From Oasisia sp. SBJ-2009 (lineage: Eukaryota; Annelida; Polychaeta; Sabellida; Siboglinidae): DNA of 64,000 nt. Both the position numbers and the translations under genes were made by a program. The stretch is taken from the NCBI GenBank assembly GCA_964017155.1, contig OZ024867.1, positions 6,813,489 to 6,877,488 on the forward strand, written 5' to 3'. Of the stretch, positions 41,722 through 53,383 are shown piece by piece. The notes beneath the pieces were generated by a model. That model did not search any database, had not been told where the DNA came from, and saw only the letters and a list, made by a program, of their open reading frames with translations. Every line of letters begins with the position of its first letter. Position 1 is the first letter of the stretch.

Positions 41722-42561
41722 CAACTCATGATCGCGAAGCTAAAAAGTGCTGCCACTTCACGAAGCGTTGGTAATCAGGGCTACAAGCAGTCGGCATCAG
41801 CGGCGCCGCTAGGCGGAGAAAGTCGCTTGATAACATTTCTCTGTCGCGAGAGGGCGCCACATTGTAAAACGTTGACGCATATACGTCGGAGTCAAAAGAA
41901 AACGAAGCGGGCAGCAGATCGACGGACAAGGCCATATTTGAGTTCCTCATACGCGGCCATTATAACATTACCTCCATTGCCTGCCAGATTGTTCTTCTAG
42001 GTTATTCACATTTCCAGACATATTACTCAGTCATCTACATCATGTGACTGGGTTGGCAAAATTACTTAAACGTTATAAAGGCCGATGGACATAAACGTAG
42101 TCTCGGTGTCCCCGACATGTATGTATACACGCCGCAAGACGTTCGGCCACAAGTACGGGGAGAGATGGTCTCGACCGCATAGAGAAGTGGGCAGCCATAC
42201 AGAACCGGCCTGGTCAAGTATCCCAGTACGTCACGGATGGCTGACGCTTAGCCATATGGACAGATAACGTAAGAACTCAAAGAACGCGTCACGAAACAGG
42301 ACGGTATGTTTTCTTGCGCCGAAAGCTTCGTGGCGGAAATCAAGTCCAAGCTGTAATCCGCGGACAAAACTGACCTATCTATCACGTCTAATGCTGTCAA
42401 GCTCGAGCTCCGTCAACCACCAAAAGACATGATGAGTGTAGACAATCTAACCTAAATGTTGTTGAAATGTTGGCCACAAAGGTGGTTCTTTACTAAAAAT
42501 TAGTTCAGTCAACTATTCCGTGAACATTTCCAAGAGAATGGTGTATGTGCTAAATCTAACT
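41722..42561. other. 3' flank of the fucosyltransferase gene
   Basis: No gene recognised. Short open frames occur on both strands but none shows domain or splice evidence. Confidence 0.4.
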
Positions 42562-43728
42562 TTACACAGACATCACGCCGCGGTAGAATTGTTCCGCGTT
42601 AATGCAGTTTGTTTCGCGATCCCAAAACTGTAAGACGTCGGCCACTTGTATCCTTTGCCTCTGTCGTCGCACGTACCGACACAGTCTGCACGCGGCGTTC
42701 CACGCAAACACCGGCGCGCACGTGTACGATTGTTTCCACACGAAATACCTGTTATATTCTGTGTCATTTTCGCTCAACATTTTCAGGTAGGCCGCTAGAT
42801 TTTCAGGACTATCGAAATCTCGCACGTCAATGAACGAATGCGGCGGAAGAAAAGCGGAATAATTCGAATACCCGAGAACTATCGGAACGACGTTCAGATT
42901 CAATATGCGATACACCTTTTCCGTGACGTAATCTGTGCACAGGCTATTTTCGAACGACAGGTAGAACTTGTACGTGCGATTCAGGAGTACTGTATCGCAG
43001 TACTCGTGTTGTGTGCGAGGACAGGAGTAGTTTCCTCCACAACCGAACTTGTGGACGTCGACATGTCTCGCCAGTTCTCTCACGTACACTTCTCGTCTGC
43101 TCGGTGTATTGCAGTTACTCACAAACCACGCAATCAGATGCTTCTTGCCGTCCGCGTAGTTATACTTTACGTGTGATTTCGTTGGCTTTGCGGTCTTCCG
43201 CCTACATTCACCGTAAACGAAATTCACGTCGGAATCTTGCTTATACGTCATTGTAATATTGTACATCCATCGTTCTCGCGACATGCTCCTATAAGTGTGG
43301 ACAGGAGATTCCATGACAGCAAACACCCACTTCTGGAACCGTAGACGATATTTGGGGATTGAGTATATTTTCTTAATAGGGAAGAGGACCACGTCGCTGT
43401 CATTGTACTGCGTATGATCAGTCGTGAATTCGCATGTCTGACTCAGTTCTGGGCATTCCTTGTCAATGGCGCTCTGAAATTCCCAATCATACATATCACC
43501 AAACAACCGTGTCCAGTAGAGCATTTTGATCGGTCTTCCATTTCGCTCAGGGAAGAGTGTCTTTAAACTGTCGGCGTTCCCGTACGAATAATTTGAAAAC
43601 ATAGAAGACGGGTTCTGTGGTAGTTTAATCAGCGACGTTCCGAAGATGAGGAAGACAGCCGTGGCTAATAGTACCAGTAACTTGCAGAACCGCAGTCTTG
43701 AAGGTCTGATGTTGGTCGGCCCAGACAT
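42562..43728 (-). CDS. Alpha-1,3-fucosyltransferase (GT10 family), single coding exon
   Basis: A 388-residue type II membrane protein. It has a short cytosolic tail, a membrane anchor at residues 17-34 (LLVLLATAVFLIFG core), a short stem, then the GT10 catalytic domain. Family motifs include MESPVHT (139-145), NITMTYKQDSDV (157-168), FVSNCNTPSRR (202-212) and the nucleotide-binding hallmark FYLSFENSLCTDYVTEK (255-271), followed by VVPIVLG. Several N-glycosylation sequons are present (for example N157, N233, N250). It would transfer fucose from GDP-fucose to N-acetyllactosamine or related glycans in the Golgi; the exact acceptor is not predictable. The start is the ATG at 43728. The frame is open upstream only to a GTG, and a TTTTGCAG acceptor at 43743 implies a 5' UTR intron. 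The coding region has no break, which is unusual for cargo in a decayed transposon segment. Confidence 0.9.
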   Translation of the reverse strand: MSGPTNIRPSRLRFCKLLVLLATAVFLIFGTSLIKLPQNPSSMFSNYSYGNADSLKTLFPERNGRPIKMLYWTRLFGDMYDWEFQSAIDKECPELSQTCEFTTDHTQYNDSDVVLFPIKKIYSIPKYRLRFQKWVFAVMESPVHTYRSMSRERWMYNITMTYKQDSDVNFVYGECRRKTAKPTKSHVKYNYADGKKHLIAWFVSNCNTPSRREVYVRELARHVDVHKFGCGGNYSCPRTQHEYCDTVLLNRTYKFYLSFENSLCTDYVTEKVYRILNLNVVPIVLGYSNYSAFLPPHSFIDVRDFDSPENLAAYLKMLSENDTEYNRYFVWKQSYTCAPVFAWNAACRLCRYVRRQRQRIQVADVLQFWDRETNCINAEQFYRGVMSV

Positions 43729-43974
43729 TGTCTCAGATCCTTCTGCAAAATACGAAGACACAATGCAGTATTTAATTATGTAGACCACGTCAACAAAGAA
43801 ACACAGGAAAGGCAGTCAGTCTTGTTTATGTCGTCACTGGTGAACAGTCCAACTGTCGCAGGCATAGAGATGTCAACATGTTGTTAACAAACGACTTACA
43901 CATATCCACAGAAGAACAGGTCATGAAAGTAGCAGGGTTTCTCCAACCGAGACTACTAAAATATTGAATCTTAG

Positions 43975-44042
43975 GAAGGAAAAAGTAATAATTACTAGCT
44001 AAGTGACAATCACGTGTGCTACCTCCCCATATTGGGATAATG

Positions 44043-44125
<83 letters not shown>

Positions 44126-44133
44126 GTATATAT

Positions 44134-44225
<92 letters not shown>

Positions 44226-44296
44226 ATGTCCGATGCCCGTTATCCCAAAATGGTGAGGGAGCACACGTGATTGTCACTAAGCTAGTAATTATTACT
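43975..44296. repeat. Inverted repeat around an (AT)n core
   Basis: About 65 bp at 43975-44046 (with 'aattactagctaagtgacaatc') recurs inverted at 44222-44296, flanking about 175 bp of AT and GTATAT repeats. The whole can fold as one hairpin. Confidence 0.8.
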
Positions 44297-44902
44297 TTTT
44301 TCTGAACACCTAGCTCACTTTCAGCGCACACGGTGAGACTTTCACCACGCGAGGCAGAAAATATTAAACACGATAGATATTTTGCTCACCGCCCTGCGTG
44401 GCAGTTTGCTCACGAAAAGCGCAGCGCACACAAGAGCTATCTGCTCACCAAACAGGCACGCGTGGCTGTTAGCTCAGCTGATAGCTCTCGTGTGCGCCGG
44501 GCTTTGTCTTCGTATAGTCAAAATAATGACTCAGCCGAAACTGTAGCTAGATTGATGACGAGAATATGTCATAAACACACTCAATTAACACCGGCTGCAA
44601 CAACACGCCCCAAGAAATACAGTATTATATGGCATGATTATACGATAAACTATCCACGATATATTATACACTATATGTCATTAAAAGGTTACGCCCAGTC
44701 ATTTGGCATTCGTGTAGCAACCGAAAGTAAAGCGTAAAGCCCGGGACTTTAGGGTGTGACGAGAATCGACCAGCGAAGGGGGCAATAACTCTACTTCTCA
44801 ACGAAAGGACACGACAACAAAGGTGGAGCAAATGTATAATATGTTGACCCGCGCGGTGACAGTGGCTCCACACGCATACCTTTTATCTTTCTTATTCTTT
44901 AA

Positions 44903-45792
44903 GCGACATGATCAGTTCGTGGTTTTTTTTTTTTTTTTAAAAATCATGTTAATCTGTATAAGTTATAACTATTGTAGCGTCCTATCCGCCTCACAATCCA
45001 TCATGGCATTCATGGTAACACAGTTTATCTTGTAAAAGTAACGTGGCATGACTAGTTATACAGAAGGTAACAAGCATAAGTTATTAAATAAAACATTCTA
45101 CCATATAGGCATAACATTTAATTCGTTATATACTAAATGGAAGTACATCCATAAAGTGGGTTACTAAGATAAATTGTTGTCCTTATTGTTATGTTTTATC
45201 CTTACATGTGGAGTGACACCCACATATTTGCAGTGACACCCACCCTTTGACCTTTACCAACTGGGAGCCGTGCACCTGGCTGGGTGTGGTAGTTAATTAG
45301 TTGTTATTGGCTATAAAGGTTTTCTAATGATAGGATGTCTCTTGTCTGTCCTTATGATGTGCATACAACATAATATTACTACAAATATATACCATGTTTT
45401 TTTTATAACAAATGTAATGACCATGGAAAAAATACCAACCCATGCAAAGCGCATTCACACATAAAAACTTACTTCATACCATTACGAGTGCCAACAAATA
45501 AACGACACGGCAGCACGTGCAACCTATCAACTTGTGTGCACGTGATACTGCTTTTGTTATCACGTTATCGTGCATTTCCTTCTGGGCTTTTAGCCACGCC
45601 TACAACGGTTTCAAAAACGCCTCGTGGTCGATGTGTACACAGAGTAAGCGGCCCGTCACTGCGTCTATTTCAAACCCCAAAATGGGACATGAAAATATCT
45701 TCGGACGGTCAGGACGCTACAATAGTTATAACTTATACTGATTAACATGATTTTGTATTACAAATAAAAAGCCACGAACTGATCAGGTCGCT
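44903..45792. mobile_element. TTAA-type MITE, second copy
   Basis: The inverted ends GCGACATGATCAGTTCGTGG and the complement of AGCGACCTGATCAGTTCGTGG lie next to TTAA-like sites. The interior shares the 'cctttgacctttacc' and 'ctgggtgtgg' blocks with 19651-20149 in opposite orientation. Confidence 0.65.
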
Positions 45793-45799
45793 TTAATAT

Positions 45800-46350
45800 T
45801 GCTATCCATTGCATTTATATATTAGTATAACTAATGATCTATACTAATGATCCACTTAGTATCCAATTAGTGCCGCTAATTACATATACTAATTACCCAC
45901 CACTTTGGCTGTACGTTGCAAATTGAATACCTATATGTTTCTGATTAACAACATGTCGCATAGAATATAAATTGCATAATTAATTCAACTGTAGATGCAT
46001 CAGTCAGGTTCCTACTTTACTCTCGGAAACCGGCGCATACATTTGTAAACGATTAACACTTAAATACCGACAAGTTTCTCCTGGTTAATAGCCGCGCAGA
46101 TTATGCTATTGTATGTGTGTACGAAATACAAACGCAGATTCGTCAACATAAATAAACACTGTTCGCGGGGCCAATAGCCCAGACTGTTCATTGCACTTAC
46201 CTGGTCACGCTAAGTGTATGTGATGACCACGTAGAGACGACGGGACGGTGGACGCTTCATCTCGCTGATTTCTCGCCGGCGGTACTTGGACTGTCGGCTG
46301 TCGTGTGACGAATGGAGAATTTATACGACGGTTGTCTTTGTAGTATTCTG
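45800..46350. other. Spacer between duplication copies, no gene seen
   Basis: AT-rich sequence with TACTAAT-type short repeats (45820-45900), then the right end of duplication copy 1. No exon was recognised, although 46205-46350 could be a 5' exon or promoter of the fucosyltransferase. Confidence 0.35.
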
Positions 46351-46612
46351 TAGACCACGTCAACAAAGAAACACAGGAAAGGCAGTCAGTCTTGTTTATG
46401 CCGTCGCTGGTGAACAGTCCAACTGTCGCAGGCATAGAGATGTCAACATGTTGTTAACAAACGACTTACACATATTCACAGAAGAACAGGTCATGAAAGT
46501 AGCAGGGTTTCTCCAACCGAGACTACTAAAATATTGAATCTTAGGAAGGAAAAAGTAATAATTACTAGCTAAGTGACAATCACGTGTGCTACCTCCCCAT
46601 ATTGGGATAATG

Positions 46613-46616
<4 letters not shown>

Positions 46617-46675
<59 letters not shown>
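46617..46675. repeat. (AT)n microsatellite
   Basis: Short AT run at the same place as the hairpin core at 44047, but the inverted arm on its right is missing. Confidence 0.9.
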
Positions 46676-46679
<4 letters not shown>

Positions 46680-46779
46680 ACTTTGATAGACACTAAACAA
46701 AAAAGCTTGTGTCCTCAATAATTACTATTTGGTTTAATGTTCATTTATCAAAATGTTAAATATGTTAATTTATTACATG

Positions 46780-47190
46780 GTTCACCATGTTTAACGCCAA
46801 GTTACCATAGTAGTAAACATGTAGTATACCATTATTGACTATAAGTTACTATGGGTATACTACAACTTGTTATGGTTTACCACATATTCATATATATTTA
46901 CTATTGTAAAAGCATGGTAAAATATAGTATTCTACGGTTTAGTATAACTTACTATGGATTTACTACAGTTTATTACATCTTCATGTGGATTTACAATGGT
47001 AAATGCATAATAAAACGTAGTATACTGTAGTTTCCTATAACGTACTATGGTTTTCCTATAATTTACTATGGTTTATTATATCTAAGTACGGATTTACTAT
47101 GGTGAAAGCACGGTAAAATATAATTTTATACGGTTTACTGTGATTTACTATGGATTAACCATGGTTTACCATAGTAAACTGTACTAATTT
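46780..47190. repeat. Degenerate palindromic repeats of a TTTACTATGG core
   Basis: At least ten diverged copies of TTTACTATGG / CCATAGTAAA in both orientations, 20-60 bp apart. The stretch is absent from the left duplication copy, so it was inserted. It resembles a foldback-type MITE interior; no clear termini were found. Confidence 0.55.
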
Positions 47191-47875
47191 TTGTGTAGCC
47201 ATCATTTCTGAAATGCCGTAAACGCTACGGATTTTCTTTGGCCAGTTTATTTTTGCCGCTGAGCACATAGCTCACGTTCAGCGCACACGGTGAGACTTTC
47301 GCTTCGCGAGGCGGAAAATATTAAACACGATAGGTATTTTCTTCTCCGCCTCGCGTGGCACTTTGCTCACGAAATGCCCAGCGCACACAAGAGCTATCAG
47401 CTCACCAAACAGGCACGCTTGGCTGTTAGCTCAGCTGATAGCTCGTGTGTGCGCCGGGCTTTGGCTTCGTATATTCAAAATAATGACTCAGCCGAAATTG
47501 TAGCTAGATTGATGACGAGAATATGTCATAAACACACTCAATTAACATCGGCTGCAACACCACGAGCCAGGAAATAGAGTATTATATGACATGATAATAC
47601 GATAAACTATCCACGATATATTATACACAACGATGTCATTAAAAGGTTACGCCCAGTTCGAGTCAGCTGGCATTCGCGTAGCAACCGAAGGTAAAGTGTA
47701 AAGCCCTGTACTTTAGGGTGGGAAGAGAGTCGACCAGCGAAGGGGGCAATAACTCTACTTCTCAATGAAAGGACACGGCAACAAAGGTGGAGCAAATGTA
47801 AACTATGTTGACCCGCGCGGGAGAAATGGCTTCACACGCTTACCTTTTAACTTTATTATTCTTAAAGCGACATGA

Positions 47876-48670
47876 TCAGTTAGTGGCTTTTTATTTTTAT
47901 CGCAAAATCATGTTTATAAGTATAAGTTATAGCTATTGTCCTGACCGCCAATAAATGTTTTAACGAAACAGAAACCGACTCGCAATCCACTATGGCGTTC
48001 ATGGTAACACAGTTTATCTTGTAAAATAACGTGGCTTGACTAGTTATGCAGGAGGCAACAAGCATAAGTTATTAAATAAACAATTCTTCCATATAGGCAT
48101 AACATTAAATTCGTTACACAGATTACATGGAGGTACTACCATAAAGTGGGATACTAAGATAAATTGTTGTCCTTTTGGTTATGTTATGTCCTTACATGTG
48201 AAGTGACACACACATGTTTGGAGTGACACCCACATGTTTGGAGTGACACCCACATGTTTGGAGTGACACCCACCCTTTGACCTTTACCAACTGGGAGCCG
48301 TGCACATGGCTGGGTGTGGCAGGTAGTTGATTACTTGTTATTGGCTATAAAGGTTTTCTAATAATAGGATATCTCTTGTGTGGTCTTATGAATATGCACA
48401 CAACATATTACTACAAATATATACCACGTTTTTATAACAAATGTAACGACCCTGGAAAAACACACTCACCCATACAAATCGCATTCACACATAACAACTG
48501 ACTTCATACCATTACGAATGTCAACAAAATACACAACACGGCAGCACGTGCAACCTGTCAACTTGTGTTCACGTGATACCACATTTGTTTGATCACGTGA
48601 TCGTGCATTTATTTCTAGGCTTTTAGCCACGCATACAACGGTTTCGAAATCGCCTCGTAAGTGGCCCCTC
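47876..48670. mobile_element. TTAA-type MITE, third copy, right end truncated
   Basis: Left end TTAA-AGCGACATGATCAG at 47872-47889, interior as in the second copy, and then a break at a poly-T near 48680 instead of the expected right inverted end. Confidence 0.6.
48196..48275. repeat. 20-bp minisatellite
   Basis: Three to four copies of 'gtgacacccacatgtttgga'. The left duplication copy at 45210-45245 has about two. Confidence 0.8.
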
Positions 48671-48802
48671 ACTGCGCCTATTTTTTTTTCCCGACAAGTT
48701 TCTCCTGGTTAATAGTCGCGCAGATTATGCTATTGTATGTGTGTACGAAATTCAAACGCAGATACGTCAACAGAAATAGACACTGTTCGCGGGGCCAATA
48801 AG

Positions 48803-50000
48803 CAGTGCTGGGATGTAACGAATTACATTTACTTCGTTACATTACTTAAGTAGTTTATTTTGAAATCTACTTGTAACGAAGTACATTTTTTGGGAAGTAC
48901 TTTTACTTGTAACGAATTACTTTTTGGTTTACTTACTTACTTTTTTACTTCAAAATGTTGCGTTACTATAATCTACCACCAGTTTTAAAATTAGTCTCGA
49001 CCCCTTATTGTGTAGTCGTTTGCTTTGCGCTCGCTGCTCGGGCCGACATCGTGGCATCAATCGTGTTTCACGCTGATCTATTATGTAACTGGCGCTTGGT
49101 TTCCGAGACGTCCCAGCGGGTGTTAAAACCCATGAACGGTCTGTTTGATTAAGGTCAATTAAAGAGTAAATGTGGGGCAAGGCATTGTTTGTTTTGTGCA
49201 GGCATCAATGATCAATCGCATTTCCCTGCTGCCAAGCCTGGCTTCGCACATCGGTGTTTCCGTAAGACCGGCGCGTCGACCATGCCGCGAGTCAATCATC
49301 AATGGCTTGAAAATTGCAGTCGAGATTCAATGACAATTATGTTTAGAAATCGGATAAATAGGTTGCATCTCAGTAGAAAAGATCAGTATAATGCTAGGTT
49401 TTAATGTCATGATGAATTGCGTCACAAATATTAGGCGTAACACTTAGCCATGCAAAACATGCTACTGATGCATAAACTTATGAATTCATCAACCGTGTAT
49501 AAAATGGGGAGTCGTAGTCGTTTTGGCGTGGTAAATGCGCGTTATAAATCGGTATTTTAACGATAATTGAAAGACGAAGGAAGTTGTGCCAATAATGAGC
49601 GTATTGATTTTAGTTTTGAATCTTTATGCGCGTTAAATTCAGCGACTGAGAGCCAGATTATTATTCTAGATCTCATATTATCGTTCATCTCCATACATCG
49701 TGGTCTGTTGGTGCATAATTTATTTCAACACTCAACAGTGTGCAACAATGTTTTTTGAACATCGCATAGGCTGGTCGACACGCAGTACCCTCCTGTTCTA
49801 TGAGGTTTGTGGTGCAGTAGCTGCATTGGTCTTCTTTGAAATGCCGTTGGTAGTAGATACAGAATGGAATCGTAGTAAATATGAACGCTACATTTCAATA
49901 TCAAAACACCTTAAATTTAGTAATTATCTTAAGCTACGATAATTATATCTATCACAAAAGACAAACATCAACAGCAAAAGTGAACTGGTGGCATCAGAAG
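48803..50000. mobile_element. hAT-like non-autonomous element, left end only
   Basis: CAGTGCTGGGATGTAACG at 48803 followed by 'acgaattac' and 'ttacttgtaacgaa' repeats matches the typical terminus of many animal hAT elements. The insertion splits a 'gcggggccaata' sequence that is intact at 46163. No matching right end was found before 50.7 kb, and no transposase was recognised in the interior. Confidence 0.5.
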
Positions 50001-50017
50001 ATCTTATATAAGTTTAT

Positions 50018-50025
<8 letters not shown>

Positions 50026-50080
<55 letters not shown>

Positions 50081-50101
50081 CATTATATGATGATGAAAAT
50101 A

Positions 50102-50172
<71 letters not shown>
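50026..50172. repeat. Two (AT)n microsatellites
   Basis: AT runs at about 50026-50075 and 50106-50172, separated by a short unique stretch. Confidence 0.9.
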
Positions 50173-50177
<5 letters not shown>

Positions 50178-50715
50178 GTTGAAAAAATCATGATTTATCT
50201 TAAAAATAAATCGGATTTATTTGATTTCAATCGGATTTTTTATTGTTGTGATTTTTAAATAAACTTGGAGCTTCTTAATTGAAAACTTGCTTCCTATTAA
50301 ACACAAGATTTGGAAGCTTCACTACATTCTGAAATGAAATACCTTGACCATACATTTGGCTTTACACCCAGTCGTTCATGGCACCACAGTCTTTTCAAAA
50401 TAAAACCAGTCTTTTTTTCTTCCAGACATTGTGAATAAACAAAAAGAAGTTGTAGAACTCGTACAGTGATCCGACAGACAGTTAATGCTGACCTGCAGCT
50501 TTGATTAGGCTCTGCCTCTGGCCTGTGTCTAATGCAATTCCTGATGACCTCAACGGTTCAGCCTGAGACACAGGTTGCCTTATCTGCTTATATTGCATAT
50601 CCATGGCACTGTTGTGGGCTGCAGTTGCCTACTGACCCTGGTAGCCTTTGTTCATCATTACCGCCTCCACCCATACCCTCCAGCTGGGGAGATGTTAGGG
50701 AACACTCCTACTCCC
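50173..50715. other. Unassigned DNA left of the nested element
   Basis: An A/T-rich 'aaatcggatttatttgattt' palindrome-like region, then about 250 bp of more balanced sequence up to the 1.1 kb element. No supportable gene. Confidence 0.35.
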
Positions 50716-51844
50716 GGTGTCTTCCCGTTATAGCTACTTCCCGTTATAGCTACTTCCCGTGATAGCTACTTTTTATTCCCGTTATAGCTACTTGTTAAGT
50801 TTGACAGGCAAACTAGTCCCGTTATAGCTACTTATTTAATTACCCAATTCAGGAGGGGACAGCAAGGGGGAGCATTAACTATTTCAGACTGCTGTAAGAT
50901 TTATATATGAAATGTATTATTGAAATACACATTTAAAAAGTCATAATAATTATATATAATTATAAATGTTTATTGTAAACGATTACTTTATGGAGACATG
51001 GCTTGGAGAAGATGCAAAGAAGAACAAACAATCATGTTGAGGGATGGAACTCCAAATTAACAGAACTGAAAGTTGCACAACTTGACGCTGCCATCCTGCC
51101 ACCATAGAAGAAGAAGAAACACATCGTGACAGATCAGCGCCTGACTGTGATAAAACAGGAATATGGCTCAGGATGCAGAGCAGTGTTAAGCTTTCTGCAT
51201 GCAGCTGGACATTTGCTAAAACTAGAGTGACATTTAGTCTAGTCGGAAGAGGGGGGTGCCATGCACTTTCGGAAATATACTTTTAATTGGTATCACTAGA
51301 TCGGAAAAAATACGTAGAAAACGGTTTGCTATGTTAACAAGTCAGCAAAATGTCCCACGTATCATTTTTATGCAAATTAGTGGCGGCATTATTGAATAAG
51401 CAAATTTTCACTATATCTCAACCAATATTGCAGATAACTGACAAAATAAGATGTATAGACCTATGGTTATGAGGGTCAGCGACCATAATAAAACTATTGT
51501 TGAGATGGTCACATGTGTCTATGACAGCTTAATAAAAACTGTTTTGCACATGGCTTTTATGTTATATTTTCCATTTCAAATAAGTGACAGTTACATTTAT
51601 AATTATATCATTCTTATGACTTTTTAAATGTGTATTTCATTAATACATTTCATATATAAATCTTACAGCAGTCTGAAATAGTTAATGCTCCCCCTTGCTG
51701 TCCCCTCCTGAATTCGGTATTTAAATAAGTAGCTATAACGGGACTAGTTTACCTGTCAAACTTAACGAGTAGCTATAACGGGAAAAAACTGTAGCTATAA
51801 CGGGAAGTAGCTATAACGGGAAGTAGCTATAACGGACCTAGACC
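50716..51844. mobile_element. Compact Mutator-like element, 1.13 kb
   Basis: Left end GGTGTCTTCCCGTTATAGC, about 240-bp subterminal inverted regions each with four to five CCCGTTATAGCTACTT repeats, and a right end at 51844. The interior carries a MULE-transposase-like C-terminal remnant. It shares its right boundary with the larger 11.65 kb segment. Confidence 0.75.
50988..51230 (+). pseudogene. MULE transposase C-terminal remnant with an internal stop
   Basis: Reads RTNNHVEGWNSKL, a motif found near the C-terminus of MULE-type transposases and their FLYWCH-linked relatives, then QLDAAILPP followed by a TAG at 51105, and on to FLHAAGHLLKLE. The catalytic domain is absent. Confidence 0.6.
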
Positions 51845-52706
51845 GGGCACACTAGCAATGTAAGTGGTACTACTGTCATTCATGCTCGTGTAATTCCGCG
51901 CCATTCAATAGTTGATGTCGTCTCATTGAAGCCAGCTTCCACTCAATGCAAAACATACACGTACGCGATTTTACTCTGTGGGTTGTTACTATTTACTCGC
52001 TAAAATAATAAATAATTAGGCGTGATTTTTGCCAATAACATGGCACATTAGCTGAAATAATGCATATATAATTACGACTTGTTTACATTAATTTTACTAG
52101 AACCATGACCAGTTCAAACTGTTTTAAACTACAAGTTTTGCTAGCGTAGTGCTAGCACCCTAATGCAGTAATTTAGTATATGTTATATATATATTTTACT
52201 TTTACTTTAGCTTATGAATGCGTACTGCGTTTTACCTTTATCTATTCAATAAACTTGTTATTATTGTTCAAATATTGCCATCTAATGTCACCCACAGTAT
52301 TTATCTCCATTAATATATAAATACGCGTACATCGAAGCAACTACGTCTCAGCCGGTACCAAAGCTGTCTAGATATCAAAGCGGTACGGGTTTTCGCTATA
52401 CTCGCCGTATAAGTTATTATTTTATAATGTATTCTTGTGACGACTATAATCTTCGGGGGAAAATAAAGTTGTTCAATCTGTTTGCATACGAAGCGAAATA
52501 GTGACAAAATGGAATGTATATATGTATCCCACATGCGACATACTATTCACATATTATTCGTATATAGGTTAATGCAAACTTTACGCTCTGATAGCATTGA
52601 ATCGCAACAACATTTGTTGAACAAACGAATATACCTGCTCTTGTCCGGCAATATATCGTAGAAATGGCTGACATGTATAAAACCACATATTCTCATACGT
52701 TCTTAC

Positions 52707-52809
52707 CGTTTGCACTACTTGAAGTTGACCAAAAGCAGATGACCACGAGGAGTATAGCGGGAAGTCCAGCGAGTGTCCGTCGACAGGCCAGTGGCCGAGA
52801 CAGCGGCAT
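52707..52809 (-). CDS. Orphan signal-peptide exon, array unit 4
   Basis: Intact 103-bp exon, ATG at 52809, canonical phase-1 donor. This unit is the one split by the 11.65 kb insertion, so a transcript from here towards copy B would cross the fucosyltransferase gene in the sense direction. Confidence 0.6.
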
Positions 52810-52869
52810 TGTCACTGCTGAGATGTCGATTTCTTGTAGGACTAGTTCTGAAGCTGGGAAACTAATCGC

Positions 52870-53275
52870 CGACGTCACAGCCTTGAAATTAGACGCCGAA
52901 GTCACAGCCTTGAAACTAGACGCCGAAGTCACAGTCGTGAAATTAGTCACCGAAGACACAGTCGTGAAACTAGTCGCCGAAGTCACAATCGTGAAACTTG
53001 TCGCCGAAATCACAGTCGTGAAACTAGTCGCCGAAGACACAGTCGTGAAACTAAACGCCGAAGTCACAGTCGTGAAACTAGTCGCTGAAGTCACAGCCGT
53101 GAAACTAGTCTCCGAAGTCACAGCCGTGAAACTAGTCGCTGAAGTCACAGCCGTGAAACTAGTCGCTGAACTCACAGCCGTGAAACTAGTCGCTGAAGTC
53201 ACAGCCGTGAAACTAGTCGCTGAAGTCACAGCCGTGAAACTAGTCGCCGAAGTCACAGCCGTGAAGTTAGTCGCT
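52870..53275. repeat. 27-bp minisatellite, about 15 units (unit 4)
   Basis: Same family; two central units present in unit 3 are missing. Confidence 0.9.
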
Positions 53276-53383
53276 GAAGCCAGGCATCAAACGACTGACG
53301 TCTGGATAATGACAACGTCGATTTACAGACACTCTCACGACTTAAATCAATAGATGGGCTGAATTCTAAAAACGGGCATTATT

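Larger units (their letters stand above)
43780..46190. repeat. Segmental duplication, left copy (upstream of fucosyltransferase)
   Basis: Pairs with 46350-48800. Shared landmarks are 'tagaccacgtcaacaaagaaac' (43781 and 46352), the 'aattactagctaagtgacaatc' block, the 'cagcgcacacggtgagacttt' block (44322 and 47279), a TTAA MITE, and a 'cgacaagtttctcctggttaat' block (46067 and 48693). Open frames at 44333 and 47290 start with GTG and differ in length, so I do not call them genes. Confidence 0.75.
46350..48800. repeat. Segmental duplication, right copy
   Basis: Counterpart of 43780-46190, with an extra insertion (about 46680-47230) and loss of the right end of its TTAA MITE. Confidence 0.75.
40192..51844. 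mobile_element. 11.65 kb segment with Mutator-like ends carrying a fucosyltransferase gene
   Basis: The ends start GGTGTCTTCCCGTTATAGC on the left and GGTCTAGGTCCGTTATAGC on the right (complement). Both are followed by repeats of CCCGTTATAGCTACTT and a shared subterminal region of about 240 bp. The segment is flanked by a perfect 8-bp duplication, GGGCACAC (40184-40191 and 51845-51852). Five sibling units carry this octamer once with no insert (28912, 32601, 36296, 55666, 59211). An 8-bp duplication and G-starting long inverted ends fit Mutator-like elements. A complete 1.1 kb element is nested at the right end (50716-51844), so the segment may be a composite or a rearranged element. Confidence 0.7.

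Noticed and set aside
43729..43788. Longer fucosyltransferase N-terminus beginning at 43788
   Set aside because: That start is a GTG and the added 20 residues cross a clear TTTTGCAG splice acceptor at 43743. The ATG at 43728 gives the normal short cytosolic tail.
44333..44737. 134-residue frame duplicated at 47290-47577
   Set aside because: Both start at GTG, not ATG, differ in length through a changed stop, and match no family I recognise. They lie in a repeated non-coding block.
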